Assembly: GCF_014904755.1 (NCBI RefSeq)
Contig: NZ_JACZFQ010000035.1
Coordinates: forward strand, 1 to 54,636
DNA length: 54,636 nucleotides
Direction of reading: 5' to 3'
Origin: Neoluteolibacter marinus
Lineage (GTDB): Bacteria; Verrucomicrobiota; Verrucomicrobiia; Verrucomicrobiales; Akkermansiaceae
In this document: positions 35,524 through 44,084 of the stretch, in pieces
Numbering within the stretch: the stretch's first letter is position 1
Layout: each line of letters begins with the position of its first letter
Notes under the pieces: generated by a model
Databases searched by the model: none
What the model saw: the letters and a program-made list of their open reading frames with translations, nothing else
What the model was told of the DNA's origin: nothing
Made by a program: the position numbers and the translations under genes

Positions 35524-36924
35524 CTACTCGGACGCCGGTTCGCCGTTTTCAAAGCGCTGCCGCGAGACCTCCTCGCCGTTCCCGTCGAATTTCACGAGTT
35601 CGCCGTGGAGGACCCCTTGCCGGTAAGTGGCGGTGAAAGCGGGCTTGCCGTCCCGGTGAAAGCCCTCGGCGCTGCCATCGAAGCGATTCCCCTTCAACAA
35701 GAAGCGGCGGGCCAGCTTGCCGTCGGGGTAATGGAATTCCCATTTCCATTCACCCCCGCCTTTCGCTGTCAGAACCTGCTCGCCGGAGCGGTAATCGCCG
35801 GGAGGAGGCTCGGTGATGAACAACGGTTCCTTCTCGTCCTCGAGGAAGGAGTAGGCACGTCCGACCTCCTTGCCGTCCCGGTGGAAAACCGTCAGGTTCT
35901 CCATCCCGAGCGTGGCATAGCTGCTGCCTTTCGCCGGCGGCTGTAGCACCGAAAAATCGTTGCCATGGGTGACCACTCGCTCGACGGCCGGAATCTCCGC
36001 GTCGGGATCCACCTCGAAGGCGAAGTAGTCATAGTAGTAGCGGGTCAGCCCCGCCTCATCGTCCTCCGGCGGGCTGCCGCCGCTGTGTTTCCGCACGCGC
36101 GCCACTTCCGCGCCGCTGCGGATGAAGTCAGGAGCCCCGTGCTTGGCCACGATGTCGGCGATCGGCGGGTCGGTGTCGCAGGGCGGAATGGCGATCTGGG
36201 TCGTGATGAAGAATCCCCCAGCCATCCGTTTGGTGCTACGGATGCTGAAGAAGGCGGAATCGATGCGGTTTCCCGCGTCCCGGCGCGTGAAAAACTCGTC
36301 GTCCAACAGGATGAGGCCGCCGCGGGAATTCAGGGCCGCGACCTGGTCTTCGAGCGGGGCGGGCTTGAGCGCGAGGGCTTCCTCGATGTCGTCGTGGTCC
36401 CAGGTCTTGTTCCGGTCGGCCAGCATGGCGAGTCCCCGAAGGTCGGCAGACCCGCCCTTCTTCACCTGACGGAACCACACCACGTACTCGGCGCCCTTGG
36501 TGAAATAGTCCCCGGTCAAGGTCTGGAGCACCCTCAGCCGGTCCTTTTCCCCGGGCTTGTCGAGGTCCCGGTAAACCTTGTCGCCGTCGAGCCAGCCGCG
36601 GAAAGCCTGGCCGGCCTCGCCGGAGACCGGAAGGATGTACCAGTTCGACCAGTTCTCCGGGGCGTTGAAATACCAGATGAAATCGAGTTTTTCAGGGTCG
36701 CCATCGAACTTGAAGCGGAAGCCGTCGAAGACCTCATCCTCGATCTTGACCGGGGTCTCGCCGAGTTTGACCGAAAGCTTGGCGGGAGTCTCCCCGGGCG
36801 TGAATGATATGACATCGAAGGCATCCAGCTCGTCGGCAAAGGCCCGTTGCAGGTCTTCCAACCCGAAGTCTTGTCCGTTGCAGGGAACCAGCAGCGCGCC
36901 GGCGAGCAGAAGTGATTTCATCAT
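35524..36924 (-). CDS. Secreted protein with C-terminal MORN-like repeats
   Basis: 466 residues from ATG 36924; the next codon is also ATG. The signal MMKSLLLAGALLVPCNG is short. The first 350 residues match no family I know (beta-rich, with FDGFRFKFDGDPEKLDFIWYF and YYYDYFAFEVDPDAE). The last 90 residues carry repeats of the YwqK/MORN type: FHYPDGKLARRFLLKGNRFDG, GFHRDGKPAFTATYRQGVLHG and VKFDGNGEEVSRQRFENG. Such repeats are structural. The gene is divergent from the ABC exporter at 37037 with 112 bases between the starts. Confidence 0.7.
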   Translation of the reverse strand: MMKSLLLAGALLVPCNGQDFGLEDLQRAFADELDAFDVISFTPGETPAKLSVKLGETPVKIEDEVFDGFRFKFDGDPEKLDFIWYFNAPENWSNWYILPVSGEAGQAFRGWLDGDKVYRDLDKPGEKDRLRVLQTLTGDYFTKGAEYVVWFRQVKKGGSADLRGLAMLADRNKTWDHDDIEEALALKPAPLEDQVAALNSRGGLILLDDEFFTRRDAGNRIDSAFFSIRSTKRMAGGFFITTQIAIPPCDTDPPIADIVAKHGAPDFIRSGAEVARVRKHSGGSPPEDDEAGLTRYYYDYFAFEVDPDAEIPAVERVVTHGNDFSVLQPPAKGSSYATLGMENLTVFHRDGKEVGRAYSFLEDEKEPLFITEPPPGDYRSGEQVLTAKGGGEWKWEFHYPDGKLARRFLLKGNRFDGSAEGFHRDGKPAFTATYRQGVLHGELVKFDGNGEEVSRQRFENGEPASE

Positions 36925-37036
36925 CCGATCCTGGAGCTGGCCGTGCCTCCCGGGCAAGACATGACTGAATCCCGGGCCACATCTCGGAAACGCATTGCTT
37001 GGATCGCCGGACCGGGCCCATTGTTTTCGCACGCCG

Positions 37037-37891
37037 ATGGAAAAGGCCGTAGAAATCCAAGATCTGGTGAAGGACTTCCGCACCCCGGGGCGGAAATTGC
37101 CGCTGCGCGCGGTCGACCGCGTGTCGCTGACGATCGCGCCCGGCGAGGTCTACGGGCTGATAGGTCCGAACGGCTCCGGGAAGTCGACGACGATGAAGGC
37201 GCTGCTCGGGTTGGTGCAGCCGGACGCGGGTACCTGCAAGATTTTCGGCAACGACTCGATGCAGGTCGACTCGCGCCAGGATGTGGGCTTCCTGCCGGAG
37301 AATCCGTATTTCTACAAGCATCTCACCGGCGCGGAGACCCTGCGCTACTACGGCAAGCTCTGCGGACTGCGGGGCAAGGCGCTGGAGGGCAAGGTGAAGG
37401 AACTGCTCGAGCTGGTCGATCTCGGCGGCGCGTCCGACCGCCGGGTCGGCGGCTACTCGAAGGGCATGCTTCAGCGCATCGGGCTGGCCCAGGCGCTGGT
37501 CCAGGAGCCGCGGCTGGTGATCCTCGACGAACCCACCGCCGGCGTGGATCCGGTCGGTTCGCGCGAGATCCGCGACCTGATCTTCGACCTGAAAGAGCGC
37601 GGCATCACGGTGTTCCTGTGCTCTCACCTGCTGGAGCAGGTGCAGGAAGTCTGCGACCGCGTCGGGATCATCTACCGCGGCAAGATGGTGAAAGAGGGGC
37701 CGCTCGACGACCTGCTGTCGATCGGCGACCAGACCGAGCTGATCCTGCGCGACGCGTCGCCGGAGTTGTTGGAGAAGCTCGAAGCCATGATCCGGTCCGA
37801 GGCGGGGACCGAACTGCTGCGCTGCGGCCGGCCGAAGACGACGCTGGAGAAGCTGTTCCTGCAGGAAACCGTCGGCCGCAAGCACCCCTGA
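37037..37891 (+). CDS. ABC-2 type exporter ATP-binding protein
   Basis: 284 residues from ATG 37037. Walker A GPNGSGKST (about 43-51), a signature region VGGYSKGMLQRIGLAQAL (Y-S-K-G-M in place of LSGGQ, common in this subfamily) and Walker B LVILDEPTAGVDP. A C-terminal regulatory part (about 225-284) follows. It powers the permease encoded 13 bases downstream. The type is that of GldA/CcmA-like exporters, which move polysaccharides, lipids or antibiotics, so the substrate stays open. Confidence 0.94.
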   Translation: MEKAVEIQDLVKDFRTPGRKLPLRAVDRVSLTIAPGEVYGLIGPNGSGKSTTMKALLGLVQPDAGTCKIFGNDSMQVDSRQDVGFLPENPYFYKHLTGAETLRYYGKLCGLRGKALEGKVKELLELVDLGGASDRRVGGYSKGMLQRIGLAQALVQEPRLVILDEPTAGVDPVGSREIRDLIFDLKERGITVFLCSHLLEQVQEVCDRVGIIYRGKMVKEGPLDDLLSIGDQTELILRDASPELLEKLEAMIRSEAGTELLRCGRPKTTLEKLFLQETVGRKHP

Positions 37892-37904
37892 GATTTTCCC
37901 GCCC

Positions 37905-38816
37905 ATGAGCCGCGTCACCAGGAACCGTCCCCTCAATCCCCGCCGCATCGGGGTGATCACGCTGCACACGTTCACGCAGCTGGTGCGGATGAAAGTGTTC
38001 TATTTCCTCGGGTTCTTCGCCTTGATCGTGATGGTGAGCAACCTGCTCAAGATCCAGGACCTCGGCCGGCCTGACCTGAGCGGGGCCGAGGTGCTGCGCT
38101 CGATCCGCAGCTGGTCATTGGGGACGATGACCTTATTCTCGGTGGTTCTGGGGGTGGTGGCGACCGCGTTGCTGCTGCCGAAGGACATCGAGGACCGCAC
38201 GCTCTACACCGTGCTGGCGAAGCCGGTGCCGCGGATCGACTACCTGATCGGCAAGCTCGGCGGGGTGCTGATGCTGTTGTTCGTCTCGCTGCTGGTCATG
38301 GACCTGCTGATGAGCGGGGTGCTGGCGCTGCGCACGCACTTCGTGGTGGCCGAGCAGGTGGCAGGCTTGCAGGCGCGCGGGTGGGCGGCGGACCAGATCG
38401 AGGCGGTGCGCCTGGAAACGGCAAAGCAAGGACCGACCTGGAGCCTCCAGGGCGCGGTGCTGCTGGTGTTCCTGCGGGCGGCGGTGGTGGCATCCTCCGC
38501 ACTGCTGTTGTCGGTGCTGTCGACCAGCACCCTTTTCACCACCATCACCGGGGTGCTGGTCTACTTCATCGGCAACTTCCAGGGCGTGGCCCGCAAGATC
38601 ATGTCGGAAGAGGGGATGGGCTTCGCGGAGCGGGGTGCCGCGCTGGCGATCAGCACGATTTTCCCGGATTTCGGGATCTACAACATGGTGGACATGGTGA
38701 TCCAGGGTGAGGCCCTGGCGGCGGTGGTTGTCGGCAAGGCGATCGGTCTCACCTGCTTCTACCTGCTCCTGCACGTGTTCGTGTCGTGGCTGGTGTTCGC
38801 CAAAAAGGAATTCTGA
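37905..38816 (+). CDS. ABC-2 type transporter permease
   Basis: 303 residues from ATG 37905. Six membrane helices are evident: VFYFLGFFALIVMVSNLL (about 27-44), TMTLFSVVLGVVATALLL, GGVLMLLFVSLLVMDLLMSG, VLLVFLRAAVVASSALLLSV, TTITGVLVYFIGNFQG, and the C-terminal AIGLTCFYLLLHVFVSWLVF. A conserved DIEDRTLYTVLAKPVPRIDYL loop precedes the third helix, as in GldF/NatB-type permeases. It forms the exporter with the upstream ATPase and is followed after 2 bases by a TPR membrane protein gene, suggesting a three-gene unit. Confidence 0.93.
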   Translation: MSRVTRNRPLNPRRIGVITLHTFTQLVRMKVFYFLGFFALIVMVSNLLKIQDLGRPDLSGAEVLRSIRSWSLGTMTLFSVVLGVVATALLLPKDIEDRTLYTVLAKPVPRIDYLIGKLGGVLMLLFVSLLVMDLLMSGVLALRTHFVVAEQVAGLQARGWAADQIEAVRLETAKQGPTWSLQGAVLLVFLRAAVVASSALLLSVLSTSTLFTTITGVLVYFIGNFQGVARKIMSEEGMGFAERGAALAISTIFPDFGIYNMVDMVIQGEALAAVVVGKAIGLTCFYLLLHVFVSWLVFAKKEF

Positions 38817-38818
38817 CG

Positions 38819-39775
38819 ATGAAGAAGTGGCGACGTCCCCTGCTCGGCCTGGCGATCTTGTTCGTCGCGGGGGCCGCGCGTCTGCCCTTCGAGATGGCCT
38901 TCACCGCCGACCTGCAGCAGCGCGGCCTGTTGTCGGCGCCGCTGGAGCTCGGACTGAAGGAGAAGATCGGCCAGAACAGCACGGCGGTGGCCCTGGCCGG
39001 GTTGCAGACGCTGGTGGCCACCTTCACCAACCTGCAGATGACCGACGCCTTCACCTACCAGCAGTGGGACAAGGTCGAGGGCCACGCGGAGACCACTTCC
39101 ACGCTGGCGCCGCGGACGACCTACTACTGGGACATGGGCGCCTGGCACCAGGCCTACAACGCCTCGTCCTACTACCGGACCGACAGCGGCCTGCCGCCGC
39201 TCCTCGCCCGGCTTGAATCGCAGCGCTGGATCGCCAAAGGCCGCGAGTTCTACGAGCGCGGCATCCGCAACAACCCGGACGACTGGCAGCTCTACTCCAT
39301 GCTGGGCGCCTTGCTGTCCGACCCGAACCGGGCTCCCGATCCGGCGGCTGCGGAAGAGGCCTACGCCAAGGCGATCGCCACCGGCAAGGCGCCGGTATCG
39401 CTGGAGCGCTTCCGGCTCTACGCGGCCGCCCGTGCCGGCAAGGACCCCGCCCGGACGCTGGCGGAGATCGAGGACCTGCTCGCGAAGTCCGGCAACCGCT
39501 CGCCGTCGCTGCTGAGCCTGCGCTACAGCCTCGAATACCAGCTCGACGAGCCGGACGACCCGCTGGCGCTGGCGCTGTCGATCTTCGGCTCCGAGGAAAA
39601 GGCGCTGCGCAACCTGGGAACCTTCTACACCGACGTCCTCAAGCAGTGGCCGACCAGCGGTGTCGAGGCCGCGGTCCGGCTGCTCGAGAAGCGGAAGGGA
39701 ATTTCCCCGGAAGACGAGCGCAGTTTCATCCGTCAACGTGAAGTGGCCCTCGAAATGCACGGCCTCGCCCGTTGA
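38819..39775 (+). CDS. Membrane-anchored TPR protein of the ABC exporter operon
   Basis: 318 residues from ATG 38819. One N-terminal membrane segment (RRPLLGLAILFVAGAARL, about 4-22) leaves the rest in the periplasm. Residues about 60-115 read NLQMTDAFTYQQWDKVEGH, TTYYWDMGAWHQAYNASSYY. Then come TPR-like pairs: ERGIRNNPDDWQLYSMLGALL, DPAAAEEAYAKAIATGKAP and FGSEEKALRNLGTFYTDVLK. There is no enzymatic motif. Its position 2 bases after the permease suggests it helps assemble or gate that exporter; no homologue with known function comes to mind. Confidence 0.75.
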   Translation: MKKWRRPLLGLAILFVAGAARLPFEMAFTADLQQRGLLSAPLELGLKEKIGQNSTAVALAGLQTLVATFTNLQMTDAFTYQQWDKVEGHAETTSTLAPRTTYYWDMGAWHQAYNASSYYRTDSGLPPLLARLESQRWIAKGREFYERGIRNNPDDWQLYSMLGALLSDPNRAPDPAAAEEAYAKAIATGKAPVSLERFRLYAAARAGKDPARTLAEIEDLLAKSGNRSPSLLSLRYSLEYQLDEPDDPLALALSIFGSEEKALRNLGTFYTDVLKQWPTSGVEAAVRLLEKRKGISPEDERSFIRQREVALEMHGLAR

Positions 39776-39837
39776 ACCTTGTTTGACTGGACAGCCGGCC
39801 GAACCCTCGCCTAAGCCTCTCCAACCCGCCGTTGCAC

Positions 39838-40560
39838 ATGCGAATCGCTCTCTTTGGTGACATCCACGCCAACCTCGAAGCCCTCGAGGCGGTGCTGGCT
39901 GATGCCGCGGAACAAAGCTGCACCGACTACGTCTGCATGGGCGATGTCGTCGGCTACAACGCCGATCCCGCCGCCTGTTTGGAAAAAGTGCGCGCGATGG
40001 ACATTCCGGTGGTGAAGGGGAACCACGACGAGGACGCTTCGGGCAGCCATTCGCTCGAGTCGATGAACCCCGTCGCCGCCGCCGCGCTGGAGTGGACCCG
40101 GGAGCAGCTCAGCGACGAGCAGCGCACTTGGCTGCGGCGCTTGCGGATGGTCCGCCAGGTCGAGGATTTCACCATCGTCCACAGCACCCTCGACCAGCCG
40201 GCGCACTGGAACTACGTGACCAACCGTTTCGACGCGATGTCGAACTTCTCGTACCAGTTCACCCAGGTCTGCTTCCACGGCCACACCCACGTCCCGCGGG
40301 TCTACGTGAAGACCGACAAGGTCCAGGAGGTTCCCGCCGAATCGATCGTCATCGAGGAAGGTTCCAAGTATTTCATCAACGTCGGATCCGTCGGTCAGCC
40401 GCGCGACGGCGATTGGCGCGCCTGCTATGCGATCTACGACCTCGACCACAAGATGGTCGTCATCCGGCGGGTGGAGTATCCAATCGAGGTGACCCAGCAA
40501 AAGATCCTCGATGCCGGCTTGCCGTCGATGCTGGCGGAGCGCCTGGCCGACGGCCGATGA
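39838..40560 (+). CDS. Metallophosphoesterase (YfcE/ApaH-like fold)
   Basis: 240 residues from ATG 39838; a TTG two codons earlier is also open. Motifs of the dinuclear calcineurin fold are in order: FGDIHANLEAL (D9/H11), MGDVVGYNADP, VKGNHDED, TIVHST and CFHGHTHVPRVY, then NVGSVGQPRDGD. It matches the MJ0936/YfcE-like single-domain phosphodiesterase group in length and ending. The GDVVGYNADP segment is typical of bacterial members whose physiological substrate is unsettled. The NUDIX gene begins inside its stop codon (ATGA), so the two are translationally coupled. Confidence 0.9.
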   Translation: MRIALFGDIHANLEALEAVLADAAEQSCTDYVCMGDVVGYNADPAACLEKVRAMDIPVVKGNHDEDASGSHSLESMNPVAAAALEWTREQLSDEQRTWLRRLRMVRQVEDFTIVHSTLDQPAHWNYVTNRFDAMSNFSYQFTQVCFHGHTHVPRVYVKTDKVQEVPAESIVIEEGSKYFINVGSVGQPRDGDWRACYAIYDLDHKMVVIRRVEYPIEVTQQKILDAGLPSMLAERLADGR

Positions 40561-40940
40561 TCGACGTCGCCGCCGGCCTGATCGTTGACACGTCGGGACG
40601 CGTGCTCGCCTGCCGCAGGCCGGCCGGGAAGCATCTCGGCGGCAAATGGGAGTTTCCCGGCGGCAAGGTGGAGGCGGGCGAAGGTCCGGCGGCCGCCTTG
40701 GTCCGCGAACTGGAAGAGGAGCTGGGGATCCGCGTCGAGACCGGCGAAGCCCTCACCCCGGTGATCTGGGACTATGGCCGCGGGCCGATCCGCTTGCACC
40801 CCTTCGTGTGCCGCATCGTTTCCGGCAATCCCCATCCGCACGAGCATTCCGAGATCCGCTGGTGCGGGCGGGACGAATTGGCGGGGCTCGACTGGGCCGA
40901 GGCCGACGTCCCGATCCTGCGGGAGTGGTTGGGATCCTGA
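40557..40940 (+). CDS. NUDIX hydrolase (MutT-like)
   Basis: 127 residues from ATG 40557. The NUDIX box is complete: GGKVEAGEGPAAALVRELEEELGI, with the REx2EE core and the conserved Gly, at about residues 36-58. It opens with VAAGLIVDTSGRVLACRRPAG and GGKWEFPGG, like MutT enzymes that hydrolyse oxidised purine nucleotides such as 8-oxo-dGTP. It is coupled to the upstream metallophosphoesterase. MutY, which repairs the matching mispair, is encoded about 6 kb away in this window. Other NUDIX substrates cannot be excluded. Confidence 0.88.
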   Translation: MIDVAAGLIVDTSGRVLACRRPAGKHLGGKWEFPGGKVEAGEGPAAALVRELEEELGIRVETGEALTPVIWDYGRGPIRLHPFVCRIVSGNPHPHEHSEIRWCGRDELAGLDWAEADVPILREWLGS

Positions 40941-41013
40941 CCCGCAGACATGGGTCCGCGGTTCCGATTGCCCCGGGCGAGCGGGCGGCCGGGCTCGAGA
41001 AATCGCCGCGAAG

Positions 41014-41179
41014 GGAGCGCCGGATTCATCCGGCTTGGAGGGTCGGTTGTTGGGGGGCACCTTGGAGTCGCCCAACTGTCGCCGGCGGGGTCCGGGATCA
41101 TCAGCTTCCCGCCAGCGAGTCGTGAACGAATGGGTCCGCCGCGATCCGACCATCCAAGCCGACTGAAGTCGGCGCTCCG
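41014..41179. repeat. REPIN-like element: two inverted palindromic repeats
   Basis: Left element 41014-41039 and right element 41154-41179 match as inverted copies, with 22 of 26 positions agreeing. Each is itself a hairpin: GCCGGA-TTCA-TCCGGC on the left and GCCGACT-GA-AGTCGGC on the right. They sit in the 288-base gap after the NUDIX gene and before the next gene. The arrangement is that of REPINs, non-autonomous pairs of REP sequences mobilised by a TnpA-REP transposase in other bacteria. No transposase is in this window. The rest of the gap shows no other feature. Confidence 0.7.
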
Positions 41180-41228
41180 TCATGCCCGCCGCTTGCCAAG
41201 ACCCGCGGCAATCTATCAGCATGACAAG

Positions 41229-41909
41229 GTGCCCTTGAAACGAAATGCCGGCCTTGTCCTGGGAATCTGGTTCACCGCCGTGCTACCGGTCTCCGCGGGG
41301 ATGACGGTCATCACCCTCACCGACATCGCGCGGGCGCGGCTCGACGCGCTGTCGTTCTTCGTGGCCGGCTTCTTCTTCATCTCCTGGGTGGTGAAGTGCT
41401 TGTGGAACCATCTCGCCAAGACCTTCACCAAGCTTCCCAGGCTCGACTACCGCCGCGCGCTGGGTCTGGTCCTGCTGAGCGGCCTGATGTTCTACGTGGT
41501 GCTGACGATGATTTCCGGCGCACGCGAGCTGCTCACCCCGGGCGCATGGGAGAAGCAGGGCGTCGGCTACCGGACCCGGGAGGGCGGGGTGGCGGAGTTG
41601 TCGAAGGACGTGCGCCGGACCGCGCTCCGCGAACTGCAGGAAGGGATCTGGGGCTATGCGAAAGCCCATGACGGCAAGGCACCCGCCGGGCCGCTGGTCG
41701 CGGGGATCGAGCCGCGGCTGTGGCGCTTTCCCGGCGGCGGGCTTTACTGCCTGATGCCGGACGTCACGCCTGGCGTCGGCCGTGACGTGCTGGTCTACGA
41801 GCCCTCGTCTGCCGGTGGCAGGCGCTTCGTGCTGTTGGCGGACGGCAGCATCGAGGATCGCTCGGAAGGCACGCTCAAGAGGGATTTGGATGAGCAACGG
41901 AAGCCATGA
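41229..41909 (+). CDS. Membrane protein with pilin-head-like C-terminus (first of three)
   Basis: 226 residues from GTG 41229; TTG two codons later is an alternative and no ribosome site decides. Three hydrophobic stretches occur: LVLGIWFTAVLPVSAGMTVI, LSFFVAGFFFISWVV and ALGLVLLSGLMFYVVLTM. The soluble part begins near 115 with TALRELQEGIWGYAKAHDGKAP and continues to RRFVLLADGSIEDRSEG, matching the helix and C-terminal strand pattern of pilin-like heads in verrucomicrobial proteins. It lacks the N-terminal prepilin cleavage site. The next gene overlaps its stop by ATGA. Confidence 0.6.
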   Translation: MPLKRNAGLVLGIWFTAVLPVSAGMTVITLTDIARARLDALSFFVAGFFFISWVVKCLWNHLAKTFTKLPRLDYRRALGLVLLSGLMFYVVLTMISGARELLTPGAWEKQGVGYRTREGGVAELSKDVRRTALRELQEGIWGYAKAHDGKAPAGPLVAGIEPRLWRFPGGGLYCLMPDVTPGVGRDVLVYEPSSAGGRRFVLLADGSIEDRSEGTLKRDLDEQRKP

Positions 41910-42694
41910 GCGGGGACGATCCAGCGGTAAAGCAGGCGAAGATCCGCGTCGGATGGATGCTGAGGGTTTTCGTTTGGACTTCAGTGATTTGTTTCTTCGG
42001 TACCATCACCGGCCTGATCACATTGCTGGTCATCCCGCTCCACCTCCTTTTCGGCTGGATGTTGCACGCCTCCCGGATGTTGCCGGGGTTCTTCGGGCAG
42101 TGGCAGCAGTCCCTGATCCCTGCGGCCTGTCTCGCCCTGGCGCTCTGGCTGGTCCACCGGTTCATCCGCTGGTGGCTTGCGGCGCGCGGATCTTCGCTTG
42201 AATGGAAACCCGGCCACAGCATGGTGGTCACGGCCTTGTTGCTGTCCGGTTCCGCGGCGGCCATCGCGATGAGCGGGGTGGTGCACCAAGCCGTCTGGCT
42301 CGCGGACGGATCGTGGTTCCAGCAGGGACCCTCCGGCTACCGCCGGACCGTCGCCCTCAGCAATGCGAAGCAGATCCTGCTCGGCCTGCATGATTTCCAG
42401 GAAAAGCACGGGCGCTATCCGGACTCGCTCGGTCAACTGGAGTGGGATCCCGTGGCCAAGGAGCAACTGATCCGGCTGGATGCCGGCGGCCACGGCTTGA
42501 AGGAGGAGTTCCTGTTGCTCCGGCCGGGGGCTTTGGCAGACCAGGTGGGGGATGGCCCGGTCATCCTCTCGCCGTTCATCGCGGACGCGGGCAAGTTCGC
42601 CGTCGGCTACGGGGACGGCAGCGCCAAGCTGCTGCCGCAGGAAGAACTCGGGCAGGTTTGGGCTACTTTGGAAAGGAGGCCGGGGGATGAGTAA
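41906..42694 (+). CDS. Membrane protein with pilin-head-like C-terminus (second of three)
   Basis: 262 residues from ATG 41906. Membrane helices: VFVWTSVICFFGTITGLITLL, LIPAACLALALWLVHRF and VVTALLLSGSAAAIAMSGVV. The C-terminal part has SNAKQILLGLHDFQEKHGRYPDSLGQLEW, resembling the alpha1-C/loop region of type II secretion pseudopilins (YxxxxGRYPxxxxxL), then AVGYGDGSAKLLP. The N-terminal prepilin helix of such proteins is replaced by three transmembrane segments. It overlaps the first gene by four bases and the third by eight. Confidence 0.65.
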   Translation: MSGDDPAVKQAKIRVGWMLRVFVWTSVICFFGTITGLITLLVIPLHLLFGWMLHASRMLPGFFGQWQQSLIPAACLALALWLVHRFIRWWLAARGSSLEWKPGHSMVVTALLLSGSAAAIAMSGVVHQAVWLADGSWFQQGPSGYRRTVALSNAKQILLGLHDFQEKHGRYPDSLGQLEWDPVAKEQLIRLDAGGHGLKEEFLLLRPGALADQVGDGPVILSPFIADAGKFAVGYGDGSAKLLPQEELGQVWATLERRPGDE

Positions 42695-43472
42695 GAAAAA
42701 CCCGGCCGTGAGAATCCTGGAGCAGTTTCTGGTGGTTATCGCCAGTGTGGTCCTGCTGCTGTTTTTGAGCCCCTTCGTGTTCATGAGTGGAGCGCACCTG
42801 GTAATATTCCACCTGCTCTTTGGGAGCGTGATTTTCGTCTGCGAGAACCTCCGGGCGGTCTCGACCGACGCCGGAACCTGGGGGCCCGGACTGGTGGCAT
42901 TCATCGCCGGGCTGGGAATCCTCCATCGGTTCGCAAGGGCTTGGGCGGGCCGGCGCGGGAAGGTCTGGACGATGGGTAGCACCTTTTGCCTCGGGATGGT
43001 ATTGCCGGTGGTGTTCGGAATCTCGTTCATCGTTCCGGGGGTGCTGCTGCAGGTGAACGGATTGGCATCTATTCCGTGGCTTTACCGCGATCCGTCCCGT
43101 CCGTTTCCGGAATCTTTCGCGCAATGGTTGTCGATCGAGTTGTCTGAGGCCGCAACGAATGATCAGGAGGGGCGATTCCCCGACTCGCTGGAAGATCTGC
43201 CACCGGAAACATTGGAACGTCTTCGGCTGCTGAGCCTTTGGAACCGTGACCTGTCGACGGTTCCGGAACCGCTGATTTATCTGGGGAGCGGACTGACCCT
43301 CGATTCTGCGGCTGACCTGCCATTGTTTATTTCGGCGGTCTATCGGTTTCGTGGCCGGTCCGTCCGGACGGTCTGCGCGGTTGGAGGGGAAAGATTCGAG
43401 ATCGACGATGGGGACATCGATGAGTGGATCGACAAGGCCATCGCCGCCCGGTCCGCGGCGGCGGGGCCTTGA
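42687..43472 (+). CDS. Membrane protein with pilin-head-like C-terminus (third of three)
   Basis: 261 residues from ATG 42687, 8 bases inside the previous gene. A good ribosome site (GGAGG) lies 9-10 bases upstream. Membrane helices: LEQFLVVIASVVLLLFLSPFV, LVAFIAGLGILHRFA and CLGMVLPVVFGISFIVPGVLL. The C-terminal region has NDQEGRFPDSLEDLPPETLERL and ends FEIDDGDIDEWIDKA. Topology and the GRFPDSL motif link it to its two upstream neighbours although overall sequence is divergent. Function unknown. It is the last gene before guaD. Confidence 0.65.
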   Translation: MSKKNPAVRILEQFLVVIASVVLLLFLSPFVFMSGAHLVIFHLLFGSVIFVCENLRAVSTDAGTWGPGLVAFIAGLGILHRFARAWAGRRGKVWTMGSTFCLGMVLPVVFGISFIVPGVLLQVNGLASIPWLYRDPSRPFPESFAQWLSIELSEAATNDQEGRFPDSLEDLPPETLERLRLLSLWNRDLSTVPEPLIYLGSGLTLDSAADLPLFISAVYRFRGRSVRTVCAVGGERFEIDDGDIDEWIDKAIAARSAAAGP

Positions 43473-43540
43473 AAGGAAAACCGGCCCTCGCCCGGTGCCG
43501 GGGAATCGACGGGCGGCCCGCGATCTGCTAGAACGACCGC

Positions 43541-44014
43541 ATGCCCGCGGATCCCCGGTTCATGCAACGCGCCATCGAGCTTGCCCGCGAGGGGATGACG
43601 TCCGGTGCCGGCGGGCCCTTCGGAGCGGTGGTGGTGAAGGGCGGCGAGATCATCGGCGAGGGCTACAACCGGGTGGTGGCAAGCAATGACCCGACCGCCC
43701 ACGGCGAGGTGACGGCGATCCGCGACGCCTGCTCGAGGCTGGGGCATTTCAGCCTCGAGGGCTGTGAGATCCACACCACCGGCGAACCCTGCCCGATGTG
43801 CCTGGGGGCGATCCACTGGGCGCGGATCGGGCGGATTTACTATGGTTTCAGTATCGCCGACGCGGCGACGATCGGCTTCGACGACCGCGAGTTCTACCGC
43901 CAGTTCGCCATGCCGGTGGAGGAGCGGGAGATCCCGTGTTCGCCGTTGGCACAGGAGCAGGCCAAGGTGCTGCTCGGCGAGTATCTCGCGCTGCCGGAAC
44001 GGACGGCGTATTGA
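43541..44014 (+). CDS. guaD: Guanine deaminase (cytidine deaminase fold)
   Basis: 157 residues from ATG 43541, the size of GuaD of Bacillus. The zinc site is HGE (PTAHGEVTAIRDA) and PCPMC (EPCPMCLGAIHWARI), where the His, two Cys and Glu of the CDA superfamily are all present. GGPFGAVVVKGGEI, SNDPTAHGE and the late FDDREFYRQF...PVEEREIP block distinguish it from TadA and match guanine deaminases. It converts guanine to xanthine. A TadA-like role is less likely since the C-terminal block is that of GuaD. The adenosine deaminase family gene at 3388 acts in the same area of metabolism. Confidence 0.88.
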   Translation: MPADPRFMQRAIELAREGMTSGAGGPFGAVVVKGGEIIGEGYNRVVASNDPTAHGEVTAIRDACSRLGHFSLEGCEIHTTGEPCPMCLGAIHWARIGRIYYGFSIADAATIGFDDREFYRQFAMPVEEREIPCSPLAQEQAKVLLGEYLALPERTAY

Positions 44015-44084
44015 GCGTAGGCGCGTTGGTGACAACGCGGAACGGTTCCTTGAGGCGGAGCTATCTCCCAACGCGCTCTCACGA

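Noticed and set aside
41229-43472. Type IV pilin or type II secretion pseudopilin genes
   Set aside because: The soluble parts carry pilin-head-like motifs but there is no prepilin leader with Gly before a hydrophobic helix, and three membrane segments replace it.
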